The notes: generated by a model from the letters alone, not told the origin. Positions 16,090-25,765 are shown, counted from the first letter of the stretch. The stretch: 64,000 bases of DNA from Oscillospiraceae bacterium (GCA_024404915.1 JAKSPJ010000009.1:1-64000); one strand, 5' to 3'. Numbers and translations are program-made.

Positions 16090-17502
16090 TTGAAAATGAA
16101 GAAAAAACAACTGATATGGGCAGCCGCCCTGCTGTTGACATTTTCGCTGACATCCTGCGGACAGGAATCAGCGATTGTTGATGACCCCGGCAATGCAGAA
16201 GAAAGCATTGTGGATACGCTGGAAGATGATGCAGAGGATGAGGCATCTGAGGAGGAAACAGATGAAGAAACAGCATCATCCGAGGATACTGAGGATAGTG
16301 CTGCTTCTACCGGGAAGACAGAAAAGAATTCTGCGAAAACGACCTCTACCACTGCAAAAAATGAAAAAAATGAAAAAGGCAGTGCAGCGACAACTCAGAA
16401 GAATAATACTGGCTCCAATGCAAACAGCACCGGAAAGAACGATTCCGCCAACACACAAAAGCCCCAGCAGAATGGCACTGCAGCGGAAACTCCCGTGGAT
16501 GAGGATGATGACCCGGAAGAGGAAGCCGAGCAGATAAAATATATCTACCTGCAGGGAAATACCGCACAGTATTCCGGTGACGGCATTGAGGTGCACGGCA
16601 ATGTTGTAAAAATCGGAAAAGGCGGTGTTTACGAAATCAGCGGCACTTTGTCCAATGGCCAGATTCTGATTCAGACCGACAGCAAAAAGGTGCGTCTGCA
16701 TCTGAACGGCGCAAGCATTACCAACCATGCCGGCTCTGCCATCAACTGTCAGAAGGCAAAGCGGCTGACCATCAAATCCATGGAAGGCAGTGTGAATTAT
16801 CTGGAAGACGGCGGCGTGCATGATGATGACAAGGGTACCATCTTCACAGAAGATACTGTTGTCTTCAAAGGCACCGGCGAGCTGAATATCGTTGCAAACT
16901 ATGCCCATGGTGTACAGAGCGATGATGATATCGTAGTGAACAGCGGTACTCTGAATATCACCTCTGCAAAATCCTGTCTGCACTCCAATGACGGCATTGA
17001 AATCAATGGCGGTTCTATTATGTGCAACGGCGGTACCAACGGCATCAAGACAGATGGATATGTTACCATCACAGGCGGAAACTCCGTATTCCTGGGCGGT
17101 GTGCGTGAAGAAAAAGGTGCCATTTATTGCTCCGGCACATTCACCGTAACCGGTGGCAGCTTCTATGCATTGGGTAACACCTGCACCACACCGGATGCTT
17201 CAACCACAACAGCAAACGTCATCGGCCTGATGTTCCCGAATCCGCAAAAGGGTGATACCATCGTAAATATCATCAGCGGCGGCAACACCATTCTGAATGC
17301 AACCTCTCCCAGACAGTTCAAGTACGTTGTTTACTGCGGCCCGGACTTGCTGATCAATGCAGAATACCAGGTGAATTATGGCGGCACTATTGCAGATGGC
17401 AGCTGGGTGAATTATGTCAATTACGGCGGCACCTATACAGGGGAAAAAGACGGCGGCTCCTTTGTTGCGGGCAACACCGTAACATTCTATACCGTTCCAT
17501 AA
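16090..17502 (+). CDS. Carbohydrate-binding beta-helix lipoprotein
   Basis: 470 residues. A lipoprotein signal (TFSLTSC, lipobox cysteine) is followed by a ~130-residue acidic then Ser/Thr/Asn/Lys-rich linker, and from ~150 onward a right-handed beta-helix-like domain with many turns (GIEVHGNVVKIGKGGVYEISG, SDDDIVVNSGTLNITSAKS, GIEINGGSIMCNGG). This fits the Cthe_2159-like (DUF4353) polygalacturonate-binding family. It should sit on the outer face of the membrane. A TTG start at 16090 has the better-spaced AAGGA; ATG 16096 is the alternative. Position after VTC and DUF4956 repeats a known grouping. Confidence 0.85.
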   Translation: MKMKKKQLIWAAALLLTFSLTSCGQESAIVDDPGNAEESIVDTLEDDAEDEASEEETDEETASSEDTEDSAASTGKTEKNSAKTTSTTAKNEKNEKGSAATTQKNNTGSNANSTGKNDSANTQKPQQNGTAAETPVDEDDDPEEEAEQIKYIYLQGNTAQYSGDGIEVHGNVVKIGKGGVYEISGTLSNGQILIQTDSKKVRLHLNGASITNHAGSAINCQKAKRLTIKSMEGSVNYLEDGGVHDDDKGTIFTEDTVVFKGTGELNIVANYAHGVQSDDDIVVNSGTLNITSAKSCLHSNDGIEINGGSIMCNGGTNGIKTDGYVTITGGNSVFLGGVREEKGAIYCSGTFTVTGGSFYALGNTCTTPDASTTTANVIGLMFPNPQKGDTIVNIISGGNTILNATSPRQFKYVVYCGPDLLINAEYQVNYGGTIADGSWVNYVNYGGTYTGEKDGGSFVAGNTVTFYTVP

Positions 17503-17505
17503 AGA

Positions 17506-17540
17506 AAAGGCTGTGCAGACAAATTCTGTACAGCCTTTAT
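17506..17540 (+). terminator. Intrinsic terminator of the lipoprotein gene
   Basis: A 14-bp stem with one wobble pair (AAAGGCTGT...ACAGCCTTT) directly after the stop codon; the U-run is short. Confidence 0.7.
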
Positions 17541-17609
17541 GTTTCAAACGGACATGAGGGAGGGGTGCAGAAATGCTTTCTGTGGAGCATTTTCGTAAGA
17601 TTTACAGAT

Positions 17610-17657
17610 ACAGGACAGTATCCTCCATATGGGATGCTGCCCTGTAATCATTATTTT
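17610..17657 (+). terminator. Terminator-like hairpin between convergent genes
   Basis: A 14-bp stem with one mismatch (17610-17623 with 17632-17645) followed by AATCATTATTTTT on the plus strand, reading towards the 3' end of glmU. Confidence 0.5.
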
Positions 17658-19030
17658 TCATTTGTGCCTGTTCCAAATTTCTTGTCGGTATATCCCGGCT
17701 TTATTTTCAGTTCACTGCGCTCAACTGCCAATGCACCATCTGCCACATCTTCTGTCACAGTGGAACCGGCTGCAGTATAAGCACGATTGCCAATGGGAAC
17801 CGGTGCAATCAGATTTGTATTGCATCCGATAAATGCATTGTCACCGATTGTACAGCGACGCTTAGCTGCGCCATCATAATTGACGGTTACACTGCCGCAT
17901 CCGAAGTTCACCTGCTTGCCCACATCGCTGTCGCCCACATAGGCAAGATGTGAAATCATGGTGCCCTCCCCGATCTGACTGTTCTTCACTTCCACAAAAT
18001 CGCCAATCAGTACGTCTGCACCAATCCTGGAATTCGGACGAATATTCGCAAAGGGACCAACAGAAGCGCCGGCATCAATCTTCGCTTCCGTGACATTCGA
18101 CTGTGTAATGGTAACACCGTCTCCGATGACTGCATTATCAATTACGCAGTTCGGACCGATGATACAGTTTCCGCCAATAACCGTATTGCCACGAAGAATG
18201 GTGCCCGGCAGAATCTCTGTGCCTGCGCCAATGGTCACCTTCCGCTCAATAATAATGCCGTCTGTACAAATAATGCCTACGCCGTTATCCATATGACGGT
18301 TCAGCTCTGCGGTTCTTGCAACCGTATTCAGCTTCAGCAAACCCTTACGGTCATTGGCGCCCAGCACCACATTTGGATTCTGAGAACAGAAGGCACCTGC
18401 ACGCAAACCGTTGCGCAGTGCAATTGCAATGGTATCTGTCAGATAGTATTCTCCCTGGGCATTTTCATTGGTAATCTGTCCCAGAAGATTGATCAGTTCA
18501 CCTGTACGGAACCAGAAGCATCCGGAATTGATTTCGTGAATCTGACGCTGTGCATCCGTTGCATCCTTTTCCTCCACAACACCCTGAATACCGTTTTCCG
18601 AACGAAGAATTCTGCCGTATCCGAAGGGCTGTTCCACCTCAGCGGTAATGACTGTAACGGCATTCTGCTCCTGAATATGATATGCCAGGGAATTCCGAAT
18701 GGTTTCCATGTCAATAAAGGGCGCATCACCGCAAAGAACCAGCGTATTGTCCTCTGCATTTTCTTTCAGGAACGGAATCGCCTGCATAACAGCATGACCT
18801 GTACCAAGACGTTCCGACTGGAATGCTGTGGCGCAGCGTTCTCCCAGGTAGGCCTCAATCTGGGCGGATTCATAACCGGTAATAACGCAGATACGCTGCA
18901 GGCCTGCAGATTCACAGGCACTGATAACCCATTCCAGCATCGGTTCTCCCAACACTTTGAACATCGGCTTCGGCATCGGGGCTTTCATGCGCTTGCCCTG
19001 CCCGCCGGCAAGAATGACTGCATTGTTCAT
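17651..19030 (-). CDS. glmU: Bifunctional UDP-GlcNAc pyrophosphorylase/GlcN-1-P acetyltransferase
   Basis: Makes UDP-N-acetylglucosamine for peptidoglycan: acetylates glucosamine-1-phosphate, then joins it to UTP. 459 residues, normal length. The N-terminal uridylyltransferase (1-~228) begins LAGGQGKRM with PK at 21-22 (usual form LAAGxGTRM), then GTGHAVMQA and LCGDAPF. The C-terminal left-handed beta-helix (~250-440) has hexapeptide repeats, the catalytic histidine in ISHLAYVGD and the VNYDG motif. AAAGGAAA lies before ATG 19030; its own promoter is at 19075-19103. Confidence 0.97.
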   Translation of the reverse strand: MNNAVILAGGQGKRMKAPMPKPMFKVLGEPMLEWVISACESAGLQRICVITGYESAQIEAYLGERCATAFQSERLGTGHAVMQAIPFLKENAEDNTLVLCGDAPFIDMETIRNSLAYHIQEQNAVTVITAEVEQPFGYGRILRSENGIQGVVEEKDATDAQRQIHEINSGCFWFRTGELINLLGQITNENAQGEYYLTDTIAIALRNGLRAGAFCSQNPNVVLGANDRKGLLKLNTVARTAELNRHMDNGVGIICTDGIIIERKVTIGAGTEILPGTILRGNTVIGGNCIIGPNCVIDNAVIGDGVTITQSNVTEAKIDAGASVGPFANIRPNSRIGADVLIGDFVEVKNSQIGEGTMISHLAYVGDSDVGKQVNFGCGSVTVNYDGAAKRRCTIGDNAFIGCNTNLIAPVPIGNRAYTAAGSTVTEDVADGALAVERSELKIKPGYTDKKFGTGTNEK

Positions 19031-19074
19031 TTATCTTGTTTCCTTTCTTTTATTACGAAATAGCAATTGTTTAT

Positions 19075-19103
19075 ATTATACCACAGGGCTGGCAATTAGT
19101 CAA
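19075..19103 (-). promoter_or_regulatory. Sigma-A promoter of glmU
   Basis: TTGACT-17 nt-TATAAT; leader of about 40 nt. Confidence 0.85.
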
Positions 19104-19170
19104 GGCTGTTTATCAAAAGTTTGAAGGCCACAGCAAAAATAATAGTACAAATTTGCCATCCCCGGAACTG

Positions 19171-20052
19171 TCAGCGAATCAATACCAGCAGGAACAGCAC
19201 CACACGTGTCAGTACGAACTGCATACCCAGCATCAGCACCACATTCAGAAAGCTGGTACCGCCTACACGCTGGAGTTCACGATGCATTTCTTCTTCTGTA
19301 TCCACACTCTTTTTAATGCTGCTGATTCGCTTCACAGTAAAGCGATAATAGAAATAATTGGAAAACATGCCCCACAGGACCGAAAGCAAGACAACGGCAA
19401 TCCAGCTGAACTGATAAATGCCCTGAAACAGTGCTGTGGAAACATCCACCCAGGGCAGTTCCACACCGGTGGCCTCATTCATGGACAGAATGGCCGCTGG
19501 CAGCGTGAGAATCGTTTCAACCAACAGTGCCAGCACCGCCAGTCCCCACATTTTCCGGCTGGCAAACCAGAACTGCGGACAAATCAGACTTGTCAGATTA
19601 AAGGATGTCTTTTTGCCTGTGCGCTTCATCAGGCGGAACAGCGGAAGATAATAGAAGCGGTTTGTCTGCACAAACTCAGCCACTTCACGAAGCTTTGCAC
19701 CATCCATGACCTCTTCCGGATCCATGCCGCAGCAGGGATCCATCGCTGTCAGCCGTACACCGTCGTACATTTCGCCGTTGATCAGTCTGACGCCGTCGCC
19801 TCTTTCACGGTCCTCTGCCTGCTCCTGCTCCTCCTGCTTTTTCTGCTCTGATTTTTCCTTTATCATTTCATCATGGCGTTGATGAAGCCAGCTTTCCCCG
19901 CTTTCATGCAATGCCTGATTGATACAGCATCCATTCTGTTTCCAGCAATCCCGGTGATAGGGTGTTCCGCATTCCGGACAGGAAACGATATCATCCTGCG
20001 CTTCAAATATTCTGCCGCATACCATACACGGCTTTCCCTGATACTCCTGCAT
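19171..20052 (-). CDS. RING-like zinc-finger membrane protein
   Basis: 293 residues. Residues 9-43 form a treble zinc site of the prokaryotic RING type: CMVC, then CPEC-GTPYHRDCW and a further cysteine pair. A charged coiled segment follows (~60-85, KEKSEQKKQEEQEQAED). Residues ~135-290 hold three or four membrane helices in an arrangement like DUF2628 proteins. The family has no established role; the zinc finger probably binds protein partners. AGGACAG precedes ATG 20052, and the promoter lies at 20113-20141. Confidence 0.72.
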   Translation of the reverse strand: MQEYQGKPCMVCGRIFEAQDDIVSCPECGTPYHRDCWKQNGCCINQALHESGESWLHQRHDEMIKEKSEQKKQEEQEQAEDRERGDGVRLINGEMYDGVRLTAMDPCCGMDPEEVMDGAKLREVAEFVQTNRFYYLPLFRLMKRTGKKTSFNLTSLICPQFWFASRKMWGLAVLALLVETILTLPAAILSMNEATGVELPWVDVSTALFQGIYQFSWIAVVLLSVLWGMFSNYFYYRFTVKRISSIKKSVDTEEEMHRELQRVGGTSFLNVVLMLGMQFVLTRVVLFLLVLIR

Positions 20053-20112
20053 ATACTGCTGTCCTTTCTCTTTATTATGACGCAGCGGCAGACCGCTGCC
20101 ATCATTATTTCT

Positions 20113-20141
20113 ATTTTACCATAATTTCCGCTCTTTTACAA
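20113..20141 (-). promoter_or_regulatory. Sigma-A promoter of the RING-like gene
   Basis: TTGTAA-17 nt-TAAAAT. The leader carries a GC-rich hairpin CAGCGG-CAGA-CCGCTG (20083-20098). Confidence 0.65.
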
Positions 20142-20231
20142 GTAAATCCTTAAATTTTCATAAATCATACACGAAATGCTGTTTTTGGGCATCATTCTTG
20201 TGAAATCAGAAAAGTTTTTTCGGAAAAAGAC

Positions 20232-20260
20232 TTGCATTTTTCAAAAAAGTATGTTATACT
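20232..20260 (+). promoter_or_regulatory. Sigma-A promoter of secG-rnr
   Basis: TTGCAT-17 nt-TATACT, start near 20267. Confidence 0.82.
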
Positions 20261-20315
20261 ATAGATAATCGTATTTTGTGCTTTGCACTCTGTTCAAAAG
20301 AAAGGAAAATGAAAA

Positions 20316-20573
20316 ATGAACATCGTTGAAATGATTGGCGGCATTGTGATTCTGATTGCCTGTGTACTGATTATCATTCTTGGCTTGCTTCAGGACCAGA
20401 AGCAGGATCAGAATATGACTTCTGCAATCACCGGCGGTTCTTATGATTCCGCATTCAGCAAGAACGAAGGAAACACAAAGGAAGCAATTTTGAAAAGATG
20501 GACCAAGTGGTCTGCCATTCTCTTCTTTGTTACAACCTTGATTATCACTATTGTACCTGTTTACATGAACTGA
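20316..20573 (+). CDS. secG: Preprotein translocase subunit SecG
   Basis: 85 residues with two membrane helices (about 7-25 and 63-82) joined by a polar loop. LLQDQKQDQNMTSAITGG after the first helix and AILKRWTKWSAILFF before the second match the SecG plan. SecG is the non-essential third subunit of the SecYEG channel. The neighbour rnr is the classic partner of secG in Firmicutes, which supports the call. AAAGGAAAATGAAA precedes the ATG. Confidence 0.88.
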   Translation: MNIVEMIGGIVILIACVLIIILGLLQDQKQDQNMTSAITGGSYDSAFSKNEGNTKEAILKRWTKWSAILFFVTTLIITIVPVYMN

Positions 20574-20590
20574 TTCAAAGAAGCTGAAAT

Positions 20591-20632
20591 ACGCCCTGTA
20601 CTCCATCCATGAGTGCAGGGCGTGAATTTTAT
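20591..20632 (+). terminator. Attenuator-like hairpin between secG and rnr
   Basis: A 13-bp stem with one wobble pair (ACGCCCTG...CAGGGCGT) and a 7-nt loop, then GAATTTTATAT. The weak U-run suggests partial termination, leaving less rnr than secG message. Confidence 0.6.
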
Positions 20633-20646
20633 ATAAGGAGCATACT

Positions 20647-22860
20647 ATGAAAAGACGACGTGATTTTCATAAGGGAAAAGCCGGCGGAAGAATAAAAAAA
20701 GAACGTGGCGCCGTCGGCGGCAGAAAAGACTATGAAGCAAAGGCAATGCGCATGGCCAGTGAAGAGGACATTGAACACTTTGCAAATCTCATTCAGACAT
20801 TTTTAAGAAAGTCCGCTGCCAAACCTGTTTCCAGGGGAGAACTGGCTGCAAAATGCAGAGGAAAAGGCAATGCGGCGTATCTCTGCGCACTCCGTAAACT
20901 GGAACAGCAGGGCATCATTGCGGAGAAGAAAAGCGGCTATACCCTGATGAAGCATTCCGGTCTGATACAGGCGGAAATTGTGCGGATGAACCGCTCTTTC
21001 GGCATTGCCAAAGCGCAGGAAAAGGGAGATGAAATCTTCATTCCCGGAAAAGAACTGTTCGGCGCACTGCTGGGAGATGTGGTTCTTGTTCAGCCCTCCA
21101 GACAGTATCGGGAAAAGAAGGATGGCAAGGTTGTCCGCATTCTTCAGCCCTCGCAGATGCAGATTGCAGGCACCTTGATTGAAAACCAGGGTGTACCGCA
21201 ATTTTTGCCGGATACCCTCTGCAAGTTTGCTTTGCAAATTGAAAATGCATCCGACTGGACCGCACATATCGGCGACAAGGTGCTGGCAGATGTTGTAAAG
21301 CGTGGAAAGCGGCATTCGGAACATATTGTCAGGGTTCATACTGCCCTGGGAAGCGCAGAATCTGCCAAGGCATGCGCAAAGGCACTGGCACTTGTCAGCG
21401 GGATTCCGATGGAGTTTCCGCAGGAAGTACTGGCAGAAGCCGATGCCCTGGAACAGCGCGGCATTACGGAAGAGGATTGTGCCGGCAGACTGGACCTGCG
21501 GCAGTCGCCCCAGCCGATTTTCACCATTGACGGCTTTGATTCCAAGGATCTGGATGATGCGGTTTCCATTTGCAGAACAGAAAACGGCTATCAGCTGGGC
21601 GTACACATTGCAGACGTTTCCCACTATGTCACAATGGACAGTGCTCTGAATCAGGAAGCCATCAGGCGAGGCACCAGCGTTTATTATGCAGATCAGGTGA
21701 TTCCCATGCTGCCCACTGCCCTGAGCAACGGCATATGTTCCCTGAATCCCAATGTTGACCGCCTTGCCTTCTCCGCATTGATGGAATTGGACCAGGCAGG
21801 CGGAATTTTAAGCTACCGCTTCGCAAAAACCATTATCCGCTCTGCGGTCAAAGGCGTATACCGTGAAGTCAACGCAGTGATTGCAGGCACCGCCACGGAA
21901 GAACTGGAAGAAAAATATGCAGAGGTAAAGCCCTCCCTGCTCCTGCTCAATGAATTGCGGCAGGTGCGGCTGCAAGCCAGAAAAAAACGTGGTGCCCCTT
22001 CTATCGAAGCCGAAGAAAGCAAATTCCTGCTGGATGAAAACGGCATCTGTGTGGAAGTCTGCGCAAGAGTCCGTGCAGAGGGCGAAGAATTGGTGGAAGA
22101 ATGCATGCTGCTTGCCAATGAAGCAGCCGCAAAATTCGGAAAAGCACAGCATATTCCTTTTGTCTATCGTGTGCATGCAAATCCGCCGGAGGAAAAAGTC
22201 GCTCGTCTTTCAGAGGCGCTTCACCGTCTGGATTTGTCCTATGAGATTCCGGAGGACCCAAAGCCCATGGACTATGCAAAGGTTCTGGAGGCTGCCGCTG
22301 ACAGCCCGATGAAATCCGCTGTTCACCAGATCGTACTCCGCAGCATGTCAAAAGCGGATTATGAAACAGAGCCGATTGGTCATTTTGGACTGGCGCTGGC
22401 GGACTATACCCATTTCACCTCCCCCATTCGCCGCTATCCGGATTTATCCATTCATCATATGATGTCCCGTTGTCTGGCAAACCAAAAATCAGAGATTCCG
22501 CCGAAATATGCAGCCCTTGCCGCTGAAGCCGGCAGCCGAACCGAACAGCGTGCCATGCAGCTGGAGCGGGACTGCGATGAGCGTTATCGTGCAGAGTGGG
22601 CAATGCAGCACCTCGGGGAAGAATTTGAGGGCGTTATTTCCGGCATTACGGAATACGGTGTTTATGTCATGCTGCCGAACACCGCAGAAGGCATGATTGC
22701 TCTGGATACGCTTCCGGAAGATACCTATGAATTCGATGGCTATTTTACACTGCGTGCCTTGACCACCGGCAGACATCTGATGATTGGCATGCCGCTGAAG
22801 GTTCAGATTGCCCGTGCAGATATCAACAGCGGACATATTGACCTCACATGTATATCCTAA
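20647..22860 (+). CDS. rnr: Ribonuclease R
   Basis: 737 residues. A 3'-to-5' exoribonuclease of the RNase II/R family that degrades structured RNA. In order: a basic N-terminal tail, a winged-helix-like segment (~40-100), cold-shock RNA-binding domains (~100-250), the RNB catalytic domain (~270-600) with the metal-binding DGFDSKDLDDAVS, ADVSHYV and FTSPIRRYPDL, and a C-terminal S1 domain (EFEGVISGITEYGVYVML). AAGGAG lies before ATG 20647. It follows secG on the same transcript. Confidence 0.96.
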   Translation: MKRRRDFHKGKAGGRIKKERGAVGGRKDYEAKAMRMASEEDIEHFANLIQTFLRKSAAKPVSRGELAAKCRGKGNAAYLCALRKLEQQGIIAEKKSGYTLMKHSGLIQAEIVRMNRSFGIAKAQEKGDEIFIPGKELFGALLGDVVLVQPSRQYREKKDGKVVRILQPSQMQIAGTLIENQGVPQFLPDTLCKFALQIENASDWTAHIGDKVLADVVKRGKRHSEHIVRVHTALGSAESAKACAKALALVSGIPMEFPQEVLAEADALEQRGITEEDCAGRLDLRQSPQPIFTIDGFDSKDLDDAVSICRTENGYQLGVHIADVSHYVTMDSALNQEAIRRGTSVYYADQVIPMLPTALSNGICSLNPNVDRLAFSALMELDQAGGILSYRFAKTIIRSAVKGVYREVNAVIAGTATEELEEKYAEVKPSLLLLNELRQVRLQARKKRGAPSIEAEESKFLLDENGICVEVCARVRAEGEELVEECMLLANEAAAKFGKAQHIPFVYRVHANPPEEKVARLSEALHRLDLSYEIPEDPKPMDYAKVLEAAADSPMKSAVHQIVLRSMSKADYETEPIGHFGLALADYTHFTSPIRRYPDLSIHHMMSRCLANQKSEIPPKYAALAAEAGSRTEQRAMQLERDCDERYRAEWAMQHLGEEFEGVISGITEYGVYVMLPNTAEGMIALDTLPEDTYEFDGYFTLRALTTGRHLMIGMPLKVQIARADINSGHIDLTCIS

Positions 22861-22878
22861 CATTACGGAGATTTCATT

Positions 22879-23361
22879 ATGAAAAGTTATATTGACCAGG
22901 AGCTGGCATGTGCACTGTATCGTCTGGCAGAACAGCGCATGCAGGCCGCTGACCGCAGTATGCCATGCTCAGAAGAAGTATATCTTCTGCTGACCACTGC
23001 GACTCCCGGAATCGTATCCTATCGTGATATGCAGCATCTCAGCAACCCGGATTTTCTGGAGGCAAGCTATCTGTTGCTGCTGAATCGTCCCCTGGATGAA
23101 CCGGCACGGCAGGTCTGGGAACAGAATTACGACCTGCCAAAGGAAGCGTTTCATGCAGCTGTACTGAAAACCATCATTCAATCCGGGGAATATCAGCATA
23201 TCAGAACATCAGTGACAGAATGCCCCCTTCAGCTTTGCGATGAGGAGCAAAAAAATATGCTGGTGGCATCCCAGGCTTTGCCGGAGCGTCTTGTCCGCCT
23301 GTATCAGAGTATGCCCCGCCCATTGCAGAAACTAGCAAAGAAAATTGCCGGAAAGGAATAA
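22879..23361 (+). CDS. DUF4214-like protein
   Basis: 160 residues, helical, no signal peptide. The segment FLEASYLLLLNRPLDEPARQVW and the following ...AVLKTIIQSGEY resemble the DUF4214 repeat (a NLLGREPDxxG-like core) seen in proteins tied to glycosyltransferases and surface polysaccharides. It ends 4 bp before the two-domain glycosyltransferase, so a joint role is likely. ACGGAGA precedes the ATG. Function unproven. Confidence 0.7.
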   Translation: MKSYIDQELACALYRLAEQRMQAADRSMPCSEEVYLLLTTATPGIVSYRDMQHLSNPDFLEASYLLLLNRPLDEPARQVWEQNYDLPKEAFHAAVLKTIIQSGEYQHIRTSVTECPLQLCDEEQKNMLVASQALPERLVRLYQSMPRPLQKLAKKIAGKE

Positions 23362-23365
23362 GCAC

Positions 23366-25765
23366 ATGAAAACACAAGTATACATTGATCTTTCACGTCT
23401 GTGTCTGACGCCCTTCACCTCCGGCATACAGCGTGTGGCAAAGGAAATTGTTCTCCGCCTTTTGCAGAATGATTCTCTTTCCATCACACTGCTTTCCGTT
23501 CTTCCCTCCAATCAGGCATGGAGAGTACTGCCCCAGGACGCTTTCACGGCATTCTATACGGAAAAACAGGGCAGTCCCTACGGCACAGGCAAGCCCATCA
23601 TTCTCACCCCCAACGATATCCCCTCCGGAGCAGTTTTCTTTGATATCGACAGCGCCTGGAATATGCCTATGCATCGTGGCTGGCTTTTTCCCATTCTGAA
23701 GGCACATGGCGTCACCATTGTCACGCAGCTTTATGACCTGATTCCCATTACAGAGCCCCAGTTTTTCCATGAACAGACACTGCGGCAGTTCATATCCTGG
23801 ACCACAGCGATTCTGCAGTTCGCAGACCAGATAATCTGCAATGCAGAAGCCACAAAAGCGGCACTCCACACACTGTGCCGGCAGCTAAACTATACTGCGC
23901 CTCCCTGCGCTGTGGTTCCCCTGGGTGCTGACTTCGCAAAAAAATCTGCGGAACTGGAAAAAACCGATACGGAGCTATTGGAAAAATTGCCGAAATACGG
24001 CTATATCCTCATGGTTGGCACCATTGAACCCAGAAAGAACCATCAGCTTCTGCTGGATGCCGTTCCTGCCCTTTCCAAACGTGGCATCAAGGTTGTCTTT
24101 GCCGGCAGAATCGGCTGGAATATGGAACAATTTGCCAAAGCCATGGACAAGCATCCCAAAAAAGGCACCGATTTCTTCTTTGCACAGGGGCCTTCGGATG
24201 CCACAATTCAGGCACTTTACAAAAATGCCCTTGCAGTCGCATTTCCGACAAAAAATGAGGGCTTCGGTCTGCCAATTGTTGAGGCATACCTCAACGGCAC
24301 ACCTGTACTGGCATCTGATATTCCGGTACTGCGTGAGGTCGGCGGTGATATGGCAGGATATTTCGACAACACCAGTGTAGATTCCCTTGTGGAAGCTGTG
24401 GACAATCTCCGCAGTGACATGAAGGCCTATGAAAAGAAGCGCACCGAAATTGCGGCATATCGCCCCCGCACCTGGGATGACACCGCAAATGACATGGCAA
24501 ACGTACTTGCCGCATCCGGCAATCCCATTGGCACAATGCCGGAGGACTGCCGCATTTCCCAGATGGTTGTGCTCACTGCCCGCAATGAAGATCTGCTCCG
24601 TTCTCTGCCTTATTATGATTACTGTATGCCGTTTATTCAGCGTTTGCTGGTGTGCTGTCCGGAACGCAATGTCAGGGAATTGCAGGAAAAATGGCAGGGC
24701 AGAATACAATTGGATTTCTTTACAGATGAACAGCTTCTGGAGGGGGATTCCCTGCCGGAAGACCATGTGCGCCGCAATTTCTTCCTGCGTTCAAAGCTCA
24801 TGAAGAAAGCACCGCTGGATGATGTGTTTATTATGACGGATGACGACTATCGGCCGTTGATGCCCATTACGCAGGAATTCTTCCTGAAGGACCGCCGCTG
24901 CCAGGCATATTATTTCTATGATCTGACAGAATGGAAGGGTACACAGAGCGCATATACATCCTTTGATCTGGGCATGTTCCGAATGCGTGATTTCCTTGTG
25001 AAACACCGTCTGCCCACACTGCAGTACTCCTCACATCAGCCCCAGGTCATTGTGCGGAAATATTTCCTGGAAATGATGGAGGAATTCCCGGATCTGATTT
25101 CCATCGGGCCGGACGAATGGAACATTTATTTCAACTGGTGCATTGCCAAGCACACCACGGACTTCAGCACACAACGATACTGCTGTATCGGATGGCCGGG
25201 TGCCATCAGTGACTGGCAGTTATGGTGTCAGCCCAGATCCCTGATATTCGAGAATTTCTATGAAAGCTTGTACGAAAAGGGCCATATTTTTGAGGGACTT
25301 TCCACCACATTCTGTGCAGATACATTCACCATGGAAAGCGCAGAAAAAATTGCACGGTGGAGCAGAGAACTGGAAAAGCAAACTGCATACAGTGCATCCT
25401 GGAATACTTATCGTGAAATGTACCGTGATGTTCACGGGAAATCGCCTGAATTTCTGTTGACCAGGCAGGAGAACGGCGTTCTTCTGGATATCCCGGAACT
25501 GCTGTATGTACCTGCCGGTGCAGTGATGCATCTCCCGGTGCTTGCGGATGCAGACCTTCGGAATGCAGATACCCCGATTCTGTACGAAGTCACCGACGAC
25601 AGACAGCACTGTGTGATTCAGGAGAAAACCCTGCTTCTGCCTAACGTGGATGCAGGTGTCACACCGGAATTGATTCTTGCAATGCCGCCGTATGCATTCC
25701 GTGGCATTCTTACCATTCATTACGGTGAGCTCACATGCAATTGTGCCATTTCCTGTCTGGAATAA
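23366..25765 (+). CDS. Two-domain glycosyltransferase
   Basis: 799 residues. Residues 1-~395 are a GT-B glycosyltransferase of family 4: TSGIQRVAKEIV at the start, GTIEPRKNHQLLLDA in the donor-binding half and KNEGFGLPIVEAYLNG with the E-x7-E pair. Residues ~400-720 form a second domain with an alpha/beta start (VVLTARNEDLL), MTDDDYRP that looks like a GT-A type DxD metal site, and Trp/Tyr-rich acceptor-like stretches. The last ~80 residues are beta-rich. No signal peptide or membrane helix; it probably works at the inner membrane face on a surface glycan. Start 23366 follows GGAAAGGAA; the frame from 23345 is less likely. Confidence 0.82.
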   Translation: MKTQVYIDLSRLCLTPFTSGIQRVAKEIVLRLLQNDSLSITLLSVLPSNQAWRVLPQDAFTAFYTEKQGSPYGTGKPIILTPNDIPSGAVFFDIDSAWNMPMHRGWLFPILKAHGVTIVTQLYDLIPITEPQFFHEQTLRQFISWTTAILQFADQIICNAEATKAALHTLCRQLNYTAPPCAVVPLGADFAKKSAELEKTDTELLEKLPKYGYILMVGTIEPRKNHQLLLDAVPALSKRGIKVVFAGRIGWNMEQFAKAMDKHPKKGTDFFFAQGPSDATIQALYKNALAVAFPTKNEGFGLPIVEAYLNGTPVLASDIPVLREVGGDMAGYFDNTSVDSLVEAVDNLRSDMKAYEKKRTEIAAYRPRTWDDTANDMANVLAASGNPIGTMPEDCRISQMVVLTARNEDLLRSLPYYDYCMPFIQRLLVCCPERNVRELQEKWQGRIQLDFFTDEQLLEGDSLPEDHVRRNFFLRSKLMKKAPLDDVFIMTDDDYRPLMPITQEFFLKDRRCQAYYFYDLTEWKGTQSAYTSFDLGMFRMRDFLVKHRLPTLQYSSHQPQVIVRKYFLEMMEEFPDLISIGPDEWNIYFNWCIAKHTTDFSTQRYCCIGWPGAISDWQLWCQPRSLIFENFYESLYEKGHIFEGLSTTFCADTFTMESAEKIARWSRELEKQTAYSASWNTYREMYRDVHGKSPEFLLTRQENGVLLDIPELLYVPAGAVMHLPVLADADLRNADTPILYEVTDDRQHCVIQEKTLLLPNVDAGVTPELILAMPPYAFRGILTIHYGELTCNCAISCLE

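Noticed and set aside
16090..17502. CotH-type kinase in the VTC cluster
   Set aside because: The sequence is a lipoprotein beta-helix without kinase motifs.
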